A stretch of 64,000 bases of DNA from Lachnospiraceae bacterium. GTDB lineage: Bacteria > Bacillota > Clostridia > Lachnospirales > Lachnospiraceae. Shown in pieces: positions 43,536 to 50,952 of this stretch. The notes under the pieces were generated by a model that searched no databases, was not told the DNA's origin, and saw only the letters and a list, made by a program, of their open reading frames with translations. Positions within the stretch are counted from its first letter, which is position 1. The number at the start of each line of letters is the position of its first letter. The DNA is taken from the NCBI GenBank assembly GCA_910574885.1, contig CAJTDD010000005.1, positions 242,165 through 306,164 of the forward strand, read 5' to 3'. Made by a program: the position numbers and the translations under genes.

Positions 43536-45098
43536 ATGAACAAGTATGAAGCGCCGGCGACGGCTAAAAAGGGTCTGTTCCGCATTATATTCAGCAGGAC
43601 GGGGATCATTCTTCTTCTGGTTTTGGCGCAATTCGGGCTGATGGTCTCGTCAGTTTTCTACCTGCGGGAGTATCTCCCGTATATATATGGGGCGTTGATC
43701 ATTCTGGAGGCGGTCGTGGTGATTTATATCACCAATAGCAAAGGCAATCCTGCGTTTAAGATGACGTGGATGCTATGTGTCCTGGTATTTCCGTTAATCG
43801 GCGTCCTGTTCTATGTGTTCGTGCAGATGCAGGTGGGAACGCGGTTCATGCAGAACCGGCTGTCTACCTTGCGGCTCGAGACAGCCCCCTATATGCAGCA
43901 GGACCCGGAGGTGGTAGATAATCTGCGTGCCAGCAAATCTGCCAATGCCCAGCTGTCCCATTACTTGTTCCGGCAGCTTGGATTCCCGACCTACCAGAAT
44001 ACGGAAGTACATTATTATCCGCTGGGGGAATATAAGTTCAAGGCGATGATGCAGGAGCTTAGGAAAGCCCGCAGATATATTTTCATGGAATATTTTATCG
44101 TGGAGAAGGGGTATATGTGGGGAAGCATTCTGGACGTCCTCAAGCAGAAGGCGGCGGATGGTGTGGAAGTCCGGTTCATGTATGACGGGATGTGCGCCAT
44201 TTCCATGCTGCCCTATAATTATCCGAAACAACTTGAAAAATGTGGGATTCAGTGTAAAATGTCAAACCCCATTGTGCCTTTTCTGTCCACCACCCAGAAT
44301 AACCGGGATCACAGGAAAATCTGTGTGATTGACGGGAAGGTGGCGTTTACCGGAGGCGTGAACCTGGGAGACGAGTATATTAACCGGAAGGAGCGGTTCG
44401 GCCATTGGAAGGATACGGCTGTGATGCTGCGGGGGGATGCCGTGCAGAGCCTGACCATGATTTTCCTGCAAATGTGGAACGTAGAAGAGCACAGGCCGGA
44501 GAAATATATGCGGTATCTGACGCCGAAACGATTGGAGCCCCGCCGGGGGCTTGGGTATGTGATACCTTATGGGGACAGCCCTTTTGATAATGAAAATGTG
44601 GGGGAAGAGGTTTATTTCCACATCCTGAACCATGCGAAGAAGTATGTACATATCATGACTCCATATCTGATTCTGGATAATGAGATGATTACGACGCTGA
44701 CGCGGGTCGCAAAGAGTGGGATAGAGGTCATGATTATTATGCCTCATATTCCAGATAAATGGTATGCTTTTGCAGTGGCGAAGACATACTATAAAGAGCT
44801 GATTGAAAGCGGCGTGCAGATTCATGAGTATACGCCGGGGTTCGTCCATGCGAAGGTGTTTGTGTCGGACGACGATACAGCGACGGTAGGGACGATTAAC
44901 CTGGATTACCGGAGCCTGTACCTGCATTATGAGTGCGGGGCGTTTATCTACAATAATCCGGAGGTGTATAAGATTGAGGCGGATTTCCAGAAGACTCTTG
45001 CAAAATGCCATAAGGTGACGCTGGTAGAGGCGAAGGAGCGAAGCATGCTGACAAAGGTTGCGGGACATGTGCTGCGTCTGGTCGCTCCGTTGATGTAG
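43536..45098 (+). CDS. cls: Cardiolipin synthase
   Basis: A 520-aa phospholipase-D-superfamily enzyme that joins two phosphatidylglycerols. Two N-terminal membrane spans (about 17-40 and 45-95), then two HKD motifs: NRDHRKICVIDGKVAFTGGV (about 251-270) and FVHAKVFVSDDDTATVGTIN (about 433-452). IFMEYFIVEKGYMWG before the first motif is typical of the family. Length is normal. Ribosome site AAGGAGAGG. Monocistronic before purA. Confidence 0.95.
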   Translation: MNKYEAPATAKKGLFRIIFSRTGIILLLVLAQFGLMVSSVFYLREYLPYIYGALIILEAVVVIYITNSKGNPAFKMTWMLCVLVFPLIGVLFYVFVQMQVGTRFMQNRLSTLRLETAPYMQQDPEVVDNLRASKSANAQLSHYLFRQLGFPTYQNTEVHYYPLGEYKFKAMMQELRKARRYIFMEYFIVEKGYMWGSILDVLKQKAADGVEVRFMYDGMCAISMLPYNYPKQLEKCGIQCKMSNPIVPFLSTTQNNRDHRKICVIDGKVAFTGGVNLGDEYINRKERFGHWKDTAVMLRGDAVQSLTMIFLQMWNVEEHRPEKYMRYLTPKRLEPRRGLGYVIPYGDSPFDNENVGEEVYFHILNHAKKYVHIMTPYLILDNEMITTLTRVAKSGIEVMIIMPHIPDKWYAFAVAKTYYKELIESGVQIHEYTPGFVHAKVFVSDDDTATVGTINLDYRSLYLHYECGAFIYNNPEVYKIEADFQKTLAKCHKVTLVEAKERSMLTKVAGHVLRLVAPLM

Positions 45099-45204
45099 CT
45101 GCCGTAAGGCAACTTTGAATAGGCCGGATTCGTTGTTGTGAGCACCGTAGGTGTGAACAGTAACATCGTGTCGGTGAAAAGTGAAGGATTGACGAAAAAT
45201 GCAT

Positions 45205-45233
45205 TTTACAGTGGTGGAAAAATATAGTATAAT
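45205..45233 (+). promoter_or_regulatory. purA promoter
   Basis: TTTACA (45205-45210), 17-nt spacer, TATAAT (45228-45233). The preceding 100 bp hold a CACC/GGTG hairpin within longer partial complementarity but no T run. Confidence 0.8.
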
Positions 45234-45294
45234 GCTAAGTGGTGTAATACTCATGTAAATGATAAGTGATGCAGATAACGCAGGAGGAATTGAT

Positions 45295-46587
45295 ATGGTA
45301 AAAGCAGTAGTTGGCGCCAACTGGGGAGATGAAGGCAAGGGAAAGATTACGGATATGCTTGCCGAAAAGGCAGATATCATCGTAAGATTTCAGGGAGGTG
45401 CGAATGCAGGGCACACAATCGTCAATGATTATGGGAAGTTTGCGCTCCACACCCTGCCGTCAGGTGTTTTTTACGGCCATACGACGAGTATGATCGGCAA
45501 TGGAGTGGCGCTGGATGTCCCGGTACTCTTCAAGGAGATCCAGTCTATTGTTGACAGGGGAGTTCCGAAGCCTAAGATTCTTGTATCGGACCGAGCCCAG
45601 ATGGTAATGTCCTATCATAAGAATTTTGACGCATATGAGGAAGAGCGGCTTGGCGGGAAATCTTTTGGTTCCACCAAATCAGGAATTGCTCCGTTCTATT
45701 CAGATAAATATGCGAAGATCGGATTTCAGGTCAGTGAACTTTTTGACGATGAATTGTTGAAGGAGAAGGTGGTAAGGATTGCCAAGCAGAAGAATGTTCT
45801 GCTCGAACACCTGTACCATAAGCCGCTGATTGATCCGGACGGGCTGTATGGGGAACTAAAGGAATATAAGGAGATGATAGAGCCTTATGTGTGCGACACG
45901 GCGCTCTATCTCCACAATGCTTTGAAAGAGGGCAAGGAGATTCTGCTGGAGGGGCAGCTTGGTTCCCTGAAAGACCCGGATCACGGCATTTACCCCATGG
46001 TAACGTCTTCTTCGACTTTGGCGGCATATGGCGCCATCGGCGCGGGGATTCCTCCGTATGAGATTAAGCAGATCATCACCGTGTGCAAGGCTTATTCCAG
46101 CGCCGTAGGCGCTGGCGCGTTCGTCAGTGAGATTTTCGGGGACGAGGCGGACGAGCTGAGGAACCGCGGCGGGGACGGCGGCGAGTATGGCGCTACGACG
46201 GGACGTCCAAGGAGAGTGGGATGGTTCGACTGTGTGGCGTCCAGATACGGATGCAGGATGCAGGGGACGACAGACGTGGCGTTTACCGTATTGGACGTAC
46301 TGGGGTATCTGGATGAGATTCCGGTGTGTGTCGGCTATGAGATAGACGGGGAAGTAACCGAAGAATTTCCTGCTACGTATCTGCTTGACAAGGCGAAACC
46401 GGTCTTCAAGAAGCTGCCGGGATGGAAATGTGACATCAGGGGCATTAAGGAATATGAAGAGCTGCCTGAGAACTGCCGTAAGTATATTGAGTTTGTGGAA
46501 GAGAAGATTGAGTATCCGATTACGATGGTGTCAAACGGGCCGGGGAGAGAGGATATTATCCATCGTATAAGTCAATTTGCGAAATAA
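45295..46587 (+). CDS. purA: Adenylosuccinate synthetase
   Basis: A 430-aa enzyme joining IMP and aspartate with GTP, the first step to AMP. ATG 45295 lies 7 nt after AGGAGG and gives MVKAVVGANWGDEGKGKITD with the GDEGKGK phosphate loop at the canonical position. Also FQGGANAGHTIV, LEGQLGSLKDPDHGIYPMVT, then TGRPRRVGWFDC and the Arg loop. It differs from the E. coli form in small loops but matches the clostridial length. Confidence 0.97.
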   Translation: MVKAVVGANWGDEGKGKITDMLAEKADIIVRFQGGANAGHTIVNDYGKFALHTLPSGVFYGHTTSMIGNGVALDVPVLFKEIQSIVDRGVPKPKILVSDRAQMVMSYHKNFDAYEEERLGGKSFGSTKSGIAPFYSDKYAKIGFQVSELFDDELLKEKVVRIAKQKNVLLEHLYHKPLIDPDGLYGELKEYKEMIEPYVCDTALYLHNALKEGKEILLEGQLGSLKDPDHGIYPMVTSSSTLAAYGAIGAGIPPYEIKQIITVCKAYSSAVGAGAFVSEIFGDEADELRNRGGDGGEYGATTGRPRRVGWFDCVASRYGCRMQGTTDVAFTVLDVLGYLDEIPVCVGYEIDGEVTEEFPATYLLDKAKPVFKKLPGWKCDIRGIKEYEELPENCRKYIEFVEEKIEYPITMVSNGPGREDIIHRISQFAK

Positions 46588-46672
46588 TGCGCTGTGGAAT
46601 GGCTGTATGGCGTGGACAGGGCAGGCGTGCAAATAATACAATAATACAGTAAGATATTGGAAATGATAATTA

Positions 46673-46721
46673 GGAACTGTAAATCTGTTTCCCGCAATGA
46701 GGCGGGGTGGTTTACAGTTCC
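46673..46721. repeat. Long hairpin element between purA and asnB
   Basis: Outer arms GGAACTGTAAA / TTTACAGTTCC (perfect 11 bp) and inner CCCGC / GCGGG. No T run follows, so it is a poor terminator; it may be a regulatory hairpin or a small palindromic repeat. Confidence 0.55.
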
Positions 46722-46751
46722 AACAATTTAGGCGGAAGAAGGGCGTAGAAT

Positions 46752-48593
46752 ATGTGTGGAATTTGTGGAATGATCGGAGAGACGAAAGATAAGGAACAGG
46801 TACTTGCCAGAATGATGAAGGTCATGGAGCACCGGGGACCGGACGGTGGGGATACCTATGTCTCTGACGGCGCGCTGCTTGGGTTTCGGAGGCTGAGCAT
46901 TATTGATTTGGATACAGGGATGCAGCCCATGCTCAACGAGGATGGCACCATGGCGTTGGTGTTCAATGGGGAAATCTATAACTATCAGGCGCTTAGGAAG
47001 GTGCTGAAGCAGAAGGGGCATGAGTTCCGGAATTCATCGGATTCGGAGGTGCTGCTTCACGGCTATGAGGAATACGGGAAGGAGCTTCTGGGCAAATTGC
47101 GGGGAATGTTCGGCTTCGCAATCTGGGACGACAAGAAAAAATCCCTGTTCGCAGCAAGGGATTATTTTGGAATCAAACCATTTTATTATGCTGTGGTGGG
47201 AAAGACTCTGGTATTTGCGTCTGAAATCAAATGTATCCTGGAATATCCGGGATATCAGAAGAAAGTGAATGAGGAAGCGTTAGAGCAGTATCTTTCTTTC
47301 CAGTATTCTGCCCTCCCGGAGACATTTTTCAAGGGAATCTACAAGTTACTCCCAGGGCATTACCTGACTTTCGAGAATAATGAGCTTACTGTGGAGCGGT
47401 ATTTCGAGCCGACGCTGGATCCGGGGGCGAAGGAGAGCGAGCGGGCGATGATTGCGGAGACGAGAAATGTCATGAACAAGTCGGTGAAGCGGCATCTCAT
47501 CAGTGACGTGGAGGTAGGCAGCTTCCTTTCTAGCGGCGTAGACTCTAGCCTGATTGCCGCATTGTCAAAATGTAACCGGACTTTTACCGTGGGGTTTGCC
47601 CATGAGGGGGATAAGTATAACGAGATTACCTACGCTAAGGAATTGTCGAAAGAGATTGGGATTGAGAACCGGTGTAAATATATTTCCAGAGAGGAGTTCA
47701 AGGAGGCTATCCCCAAGGTCATGTACCACATGGACGAGCCTTTGGCGGATGCGTCTGCCGTGGCGCTTTATTTCCTTGCTAAGGAGGCTTCAAAGTCGGT
47801 GAAGGTAGTGCTCTCGGGAGAAGGAGCGGACGAGATCTTCGGCGGGTATAACATTTATCTGGAGCCGAAAGCTCTGAAGTGGAGCCGGTGGATTCCACTG
47901 GGGGTGAGAAAGAAGATTGCAGGCGCCGCAGAGCGTCTTCCCAAGCATATGAAGGGCAGGAATTACCTGATTCGCGCGGCACGGCCTTTAAGTGAAAGAT
48001 ATATTGGGAATGCATATATTTTCACGGCGGATGAGAGAAAACAGTTGTTGAAGAGGAAAAAGAATGTTCCGGAACCAAAAGAGCTGCTCAGGGAAGAGTT
48101 CGACAAGATGAGCGGCCTGCCGGATTCCGACCAGATGCAGGCGTTGGATTTGGTGTACTGGCTGCCAGGGGATATCCTGCTAAAGGCGGACAAGATGAGC
48201 ATGGCTCATTCCCTTGAGGTCCGGGTACCGTTCCTTGACAAGGATGTATTTGAGGTGGCGCGACGGATTCCTCATTCGCAGAAAACGAAGAAGTATACGA
48301 CGAAATATGTGCTGCGGAAGGTGGCGGATGAGTATCTGCCGGAGCAGGTGGCGAAAAAGAAGAAGCTAGGTTTCCCGATTCCGATCCGCAACTGGTTCAA
48401 GGAGGACGACTGGTATCAGCAGATTAAGACGGCATTTACCGGGGAGACGGCGGCAAAGTATTTCCATACGAAGCGTCTGGTTAAGCTCCTTGAGGAGCAT
48501 AAGGCGGGCAGGGAAGACAACAGTCGGAAGATTTGGACGGTGTATGCGTTCCTGGTATGGCATCAGGTATTCTTTGAGTCAGAGGATGTTTAG
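46752..48593 (+). CDS. asnB: Asparagine synthetase (glutamine-hydrolysing)
   Basis: A 613-aa enzyme. The initiator Met is followed by Cys2 (MCGICGMIGETKDK), the glutaminase nucleophile. N-terminal domain also has EHRGPDGGDTYV, SIIDLDTGMQPM and VFNGEIYNYQALR. The synthetase domain has the ATP pyrophosphatase loop DVEVGSFLSSGVDSSLIAAL (about 256-275), SGEGADEIFGGYNIY and SLEVRVPFLD. Converts aspartate plus glutamine to asparagine. Start follows GGCGGAAG at normal spacing. Own transcription unit probable. Confidence 0.96.
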   Translation: MCGICGMIGETKDKEQVLARMMKVMEHRGPDGGDTYVSDGALLGFRRLSIIDLDTGMQPMLNEDGTMALVFNGEIYNYQALRKVLKQKGHEFRNSSDSEVLLHGYEEYGKELLGKLRGMFGFAIWDDKKKSLFAARDYFGIKPFYYAVVGKTLVFASEIKCILEYPGYQKKVNEEALEQYLSFQYSALPETFFKGIYKLLPGHYLTFENNELTVERYFEPTLDPGAKESERAMIAETRNVMNKSVKRHLISDVEVGSFLSSGVDSSLIAALSKCNRTFTVGFAHEGDKYNEITYAKELSKEIGIENRCKYISREEFKEAIPKVMYHMDEPLADASAVALYFLAKEASKSVKVVLSGEGADEIFGGYNIYLEPKALKWSRWIPLGVRKKIAGAAERLPKHMKGRNYLIRAARPLSERYIGNAYIFTADERKQLLKRKKNVPEPKELLREEFDKMSGLPDSDQMQALDLVYWLPGDILLKADKMSMAHSLEVRVPFLDKDVFEVARRIPHSQKTKKYTTKYVLRKVADEYLPEQVAKKKKLGFPIPIRNWFKEDDWYQQIKTAFTGETAAKYFHTKRLVKLLEEHKAGREDNSRKIWTVYAFLVWHQVFFESEDV

Positions 48594-48796
48594 ATTGTTT
48601 CTATTTCCTTAAGAAATAACTAACCTTTCTTTTAGAATTCTGCCATAACATGGACATATTTACCTGTTATCCTGTTTACAGGTTCATAAATCAGGAAGGA
48701 TTTGAAATATCTGTCATATTATGTGGGGTATATCCATATAATAATAATGAGGGATTAGGCAGTCCTTTTGGTATGAATAGGATAGGAGGTATTACA

Positions 48797-48958
48797 ATGC
48801 AGCAGAAAAAGGAATCGAACCATACAGAAGTAATCTCAATAGAAGAATACCTTACGAAGAGAAAAAGGCTCAGGGATCTGGATAAAAGCCAGAGACGGGG
48901 AGGAATTCCGGCGGAGAACCATGCGTTGGTCCTGATGTCCTGTCTCGTGGGTAATTAG
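48797..48958 (+). CDS. 53-aa hypothetical protein
   Basis: ATG 48797 follows an excellent AGGAGG at 48784-48789. The peptide starts MQQKKESNHTEVISIEEYLT and continues with basic KRKRLRDLDKSQRRGG and a hydrophobic last few residues. No family known. The frame can be extended upstream to 48650 but without a ribosome site. Just downstream is a tandem hairpin repeat. Confidence 0.5.
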   Translation: MQQKKESNHTEVISIEEYLTKRKRLRDLDKSQRRGGIPAENHALVLMSCLVGN

Positions 48959-49002
48959 ACGTGTATGTCTTCTTACATACGGGACGGACAGCCGGCGGGA
49001 TT

Positions 49003-49120
49003 GTATACCCAAGGGCACACCGTAATACATGCCCTGCGGGCGGGTGGACTTCGTCCATTAAGGTATACCCAAGGGCACACCGTAATACATGCCCCTTACG
49101 GGGCGGGTGGACTTCGTCCA
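49003..49120. repeat. Tandem 60-bp hairpin repeat
   Basis: Two units (49003-49057 and 49063-49120), each reading GTATACCCAAGGGCACACCG, TAATACATGCCC, a short loop, GGGCGGGTGGACTTCGTCCA. The GCCC-tgc-GGGC hairpin of unit 1 becomes GCCCC-ttac-GGGGC in unit 2, changing both arms together, and GGAC-ttc-GTCC is kept in both. Minus-strand frames here are artefacts of the repeat. Confidence 0.8.
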
Positions 49121-49145
49121 ACAAAGTATAGAATCATATATGGGG

Positions 49146-49190
49146 CAAAAGGGGGCGTCGGGAAATGAGGTTTTCAGGCAGCCCCTTTTG
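49146..49190 (+). terminator. Probable terminator after the repeat region
   Basis: CAAAAGGGGGC / GCCCCTTTTG stem ending in a T run, usable on the plus strand and, because of its A-tract, possibly also on the minus strand for the small membrane gene. Confidence 0.6.
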
Positions 49191-49216
49191 TGTAACGCAG
49201 GGAATCATAACGGAGA

Positions 49217-49459
49217 CTAGTCTTCGTCATGGCAATCCGGGTGTTCTTCGCTGTTCCCGGTGAGACGGTAGACCAGCGTGAATGCATAGAGCAGTACCGG
49301 AAGTATGATGGTACAGGCGATGGAAGCCTTCAAAAGCCCTTTCGTGGCGGAGTGGTCAATGAGTGCGAAGACTAAGGTGAGCGCATACATGGCGAAGAGC
49401 AGGAATGCGCCTAACGCCGCTAAGATTCGTTTGATTTTACCAGATTTTTTATTTTTCAT
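49217..49459 (-). CDS. 80-aa two-span membrane protein
   Basis: Start ATG 49459 lies 9 nt after AAAGG; an in-frame ATG at 49468 touches the site directly. Basic N-terminus ([11 protein letters not shown]), span 1 ([20 protein letters not shown]), a short [10 protein letters not shown] loop, span 2 ([20 protein letters not shown]) and an acidic tail with His and Cys ([10 protein letters not shown]). Unknown function; similar small proteins are common in Clostridia. Confidence 0.7.
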   Translation of the reverse strand: MKNKKSGKIKRILAALGAFLLFAMYALTLVFALIDHSATKGLLKASIACTIILPVLLYAFTLVYRLTGNSEEHPDCHDED

Positions 49460-49546
49460 GAGAATCATCCTTTACATCTTAATAAGACTTTAGTATATTA
49501 TATAAGTGGCAGGAAAAAAAAGCAATACAAAGGAGCAGTATATATT

Positions 49547-50053
49547 ATGAGCGGTACATTATTAGAACAGTGGAGAGACGTCGCTTACGACCAGAAAGCA
49601 GGCGCACAGAATCTTCAAAAATTCTGGGACAAATATTTTGAGATTGAGAAGGGAATCTATGAGCAGCTTCTTACGAACCCGGATGAGGAAGTGAAGGGGA
49701 CCGTGAAGGAGCTGGCAGAAAAGTATGGACAGGATGTCATGACTATGGTCGGGTTCCTGGACGGCATTAACGAGAGCCTGAAGGTGGAGAACCCCATTGA
49801 GACGATGGAAGAGGATACGGAGGTAAGCCTTGGGTTTGACAAGGAGAAGCTGTATAAGAACATGGTCGCGGCCAAGGCGGACTGGCTCTATAACCTTCCC
49901 CAGTGGGATTCCATTTATTCAGAAGAGGAACGCAAAAAGCTCTATAAGGAGCAGAAGTTATCGGGAACAATCCGCAAGGAGAAGAAGATTGGGCGGAACG
50001 ACCCGTGTCCCTGCGGTTCCGGGAAGAAATATAAGAAATGCTGTGGAAAATAG
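49547..50053 (+). CDS. SEC-C motif protein
   Basis: A 168-aa protein. The last 22 residues are a clear SEC-C zinc-binding motif, [20 protein letters not shown], as at the end of SecA, where it binds SecB or ribosomes. The rest is an acidic helical domain ([20 protein letters not shown], then [20 protein letters not shown]) seen in clostridial proteins of unknown role. Likely a cytoplasmic zinc adaptor. Strong ribosome site AAAGGAG. Followed within 3 bp by the promoter of the T-box transcript. Confidence 0.85.
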   Translation: MSGTLLEQWRDVAYDQKAGAQNLQKFWDKYFEIEKGIYEQLLTNPDEEVKGTVKELAEKYGQDVMTMVGFLDGINESLKVENPIETMEEDTEVSLGFDKEKLYKNMVAAKADWLYNLPQWDSIYSEEERKKLYKEQKLSGTIRKEKKIGRNDPCPCGSGKKYKKCCGK

Positions 50054-50055
50054 GA

Positions 50056-50083
50056 TTGACAAAGAAAAATCCCGTGTTATAAT
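50056..50083 (+). promoter_or_regulatory. Promoter of the T-box/thrS operon
   Basis: Full-consensus TTGACA (50056-50061), 16-nt spacer, TATAAT (50078-50083). Confidence 0.9.
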
Positions 50084-50094
50084 ATTTGGTATGA

Positions 50095-50337
50095 AAATTG
50101 TTGAACACGTTGACGAGACGAGTAGGCTGGGAAAGGAATGACAGAGAGAGGAGCCGCAGGCTGTAAGCTTCTTATTCCGGAACCTTCTGAAAACTACCTC
50201 TGAGCGGCTGCAAAACAGTCCGGTGATTCCGTTATCATCACGAATGAAGTGGTTCTGGCATGTTTGCCGGAGCAATTTTAGGGTGGAACCGCGAGAATAT
50301 CGTCCCTTACAGTGAGATGTGCTGTAAGGGATTTTTT
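50095..50337 (+). promoter_or_regulatory. T-box leader (threonine)
   Basis: The T-box core AGGGTGGAACCGCG is at 50280-50293. The terminator TCCCTTACAG / CTGTAAGGGA with T6 is at 50303-50337. Upstream stem I pairs AGCCGC with GCGGCT and presents GAAAACTACCTCTG, where ACC (or ACT) can be the threonine specifier. Uncharged tRNA(Thr) would pair with specifier and T-box and prevent termination. Thr identity follows from thrS downstream; the specifier placement is inference. Confidence 0.9.
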
Positions 50338-50342
50338 AATGC

Positions 50343-50365
50343 GCAGACCCGTGCAGAGGAAATAG
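50343..50365 (+). repeat. Copy 2 of the 23-bp post-terminator repeat
   Basis: GCAGACCCGTGCAGAGG plus AAATAG, matching 7364-7386 with one mismatch; again directly after a terminator. A GGCTGT-aag-ACAGCC hairpin then precedes the AAGGAGG of the next gene. Confidence 0.5.
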
Positions 50366-50419
50366 GATTGGGCGTTTTGCCCGGGCTGTAAGACAGCCGG
50401 AAGGAGGATGAAAGAGGAT

Positions 50420-50890
50420 ATGAAGGATGATTGGGAACCTTATCAGCATAAGGTTCAGTATTATGAGACTGACCAGATGGGAATCGTGCATCATTCCAAC
50501 TATATCCGTTGGTTTGAAGAAGCCAGGACGGATTATATGGAGAAGATGGGAATGGGATATGACCAGATGGAGGCCCGGGGGATTTTAAGCCCGGTGCTGT
50601 CTGTGGAGGCGGATTATCTCCAGATGGTGCGGTTTGGTGAGACGGTGACGGTGGAGACTTTTATCAAGGAATACAACGGTATCCGGCTGACTGTGGGGTA
50701 TGAGGTGATTGACCAGAAGCATCAGAGGACTTGCTGCCGGGGAACGACGAAGCATTGTTTCCTTGATCGAGAGGGGAAGTTCCTGTCTTTGAAACAGGCA
50801 TGCCTGGAGTGTCACCAGATGTTTGTACAGGGATTGGAAGACCATCAGGATACAGAGAACCATAGGGATATGGAAGACCGCAAGGAGTAA
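50420..50890 (+). CDS. Hotdog-fold acyl-CoA thioesterase (YbgC/FadM-like)
   Basis: About 156 aa. ATG 50408 directly touches AAGGAGG, so ATG 50420 (MKDDWEPYQHKVQYYETDQM) is preferred, though its spacing of 12 nt is long. The 4HBT signature is YYETDQMGIVHHSNYIRWFE (Asp in the active-site loop, about 15-34), followed by EARTDYMEKMG and the five-strand sheet (VRFGETVTVETFIKEYNGIR). It would hydrolyse short or medium acyl-CoA or acyl-ACP thioesters. The last 20 residues are a hydrophilic His/Asp/Glu tail. Lies between the T-box and thrS, hence likely under threonine-tRNA control. Confidence 0.9.
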   Translation: MKDDWEPYQHKVQYYETDQMGIVHHSNYIRWFEEARTDYMEKMGMGYDQMEARGILSPVLSVEADYLQMVRFGETVTVETFIKEYNGIRLTVGYEVIDQKHQRTCCRGTTKHCFLDREGKFLSLKQACLECHQMFVQGLEDHQDTENHRDMEDRKE

Positions 50891-50952
50891 CAAAGGGCTG
50901 AGAGGCTGCGTAACGATAGTGAGTATATAAAACAAAGATAGAGAGGTGCATT

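Noticed and set aside
49003..49120. CRISPR-like tandem repeat
   Set aside because: Only two units with no unique spacers and no cas genes.
48870..49124. 84-aa minus-strand frame with repeated DEVHPP...LRCALGYT
   Set aside because: It only translates the 60-bp hairpin repeat and has no ribosome site.
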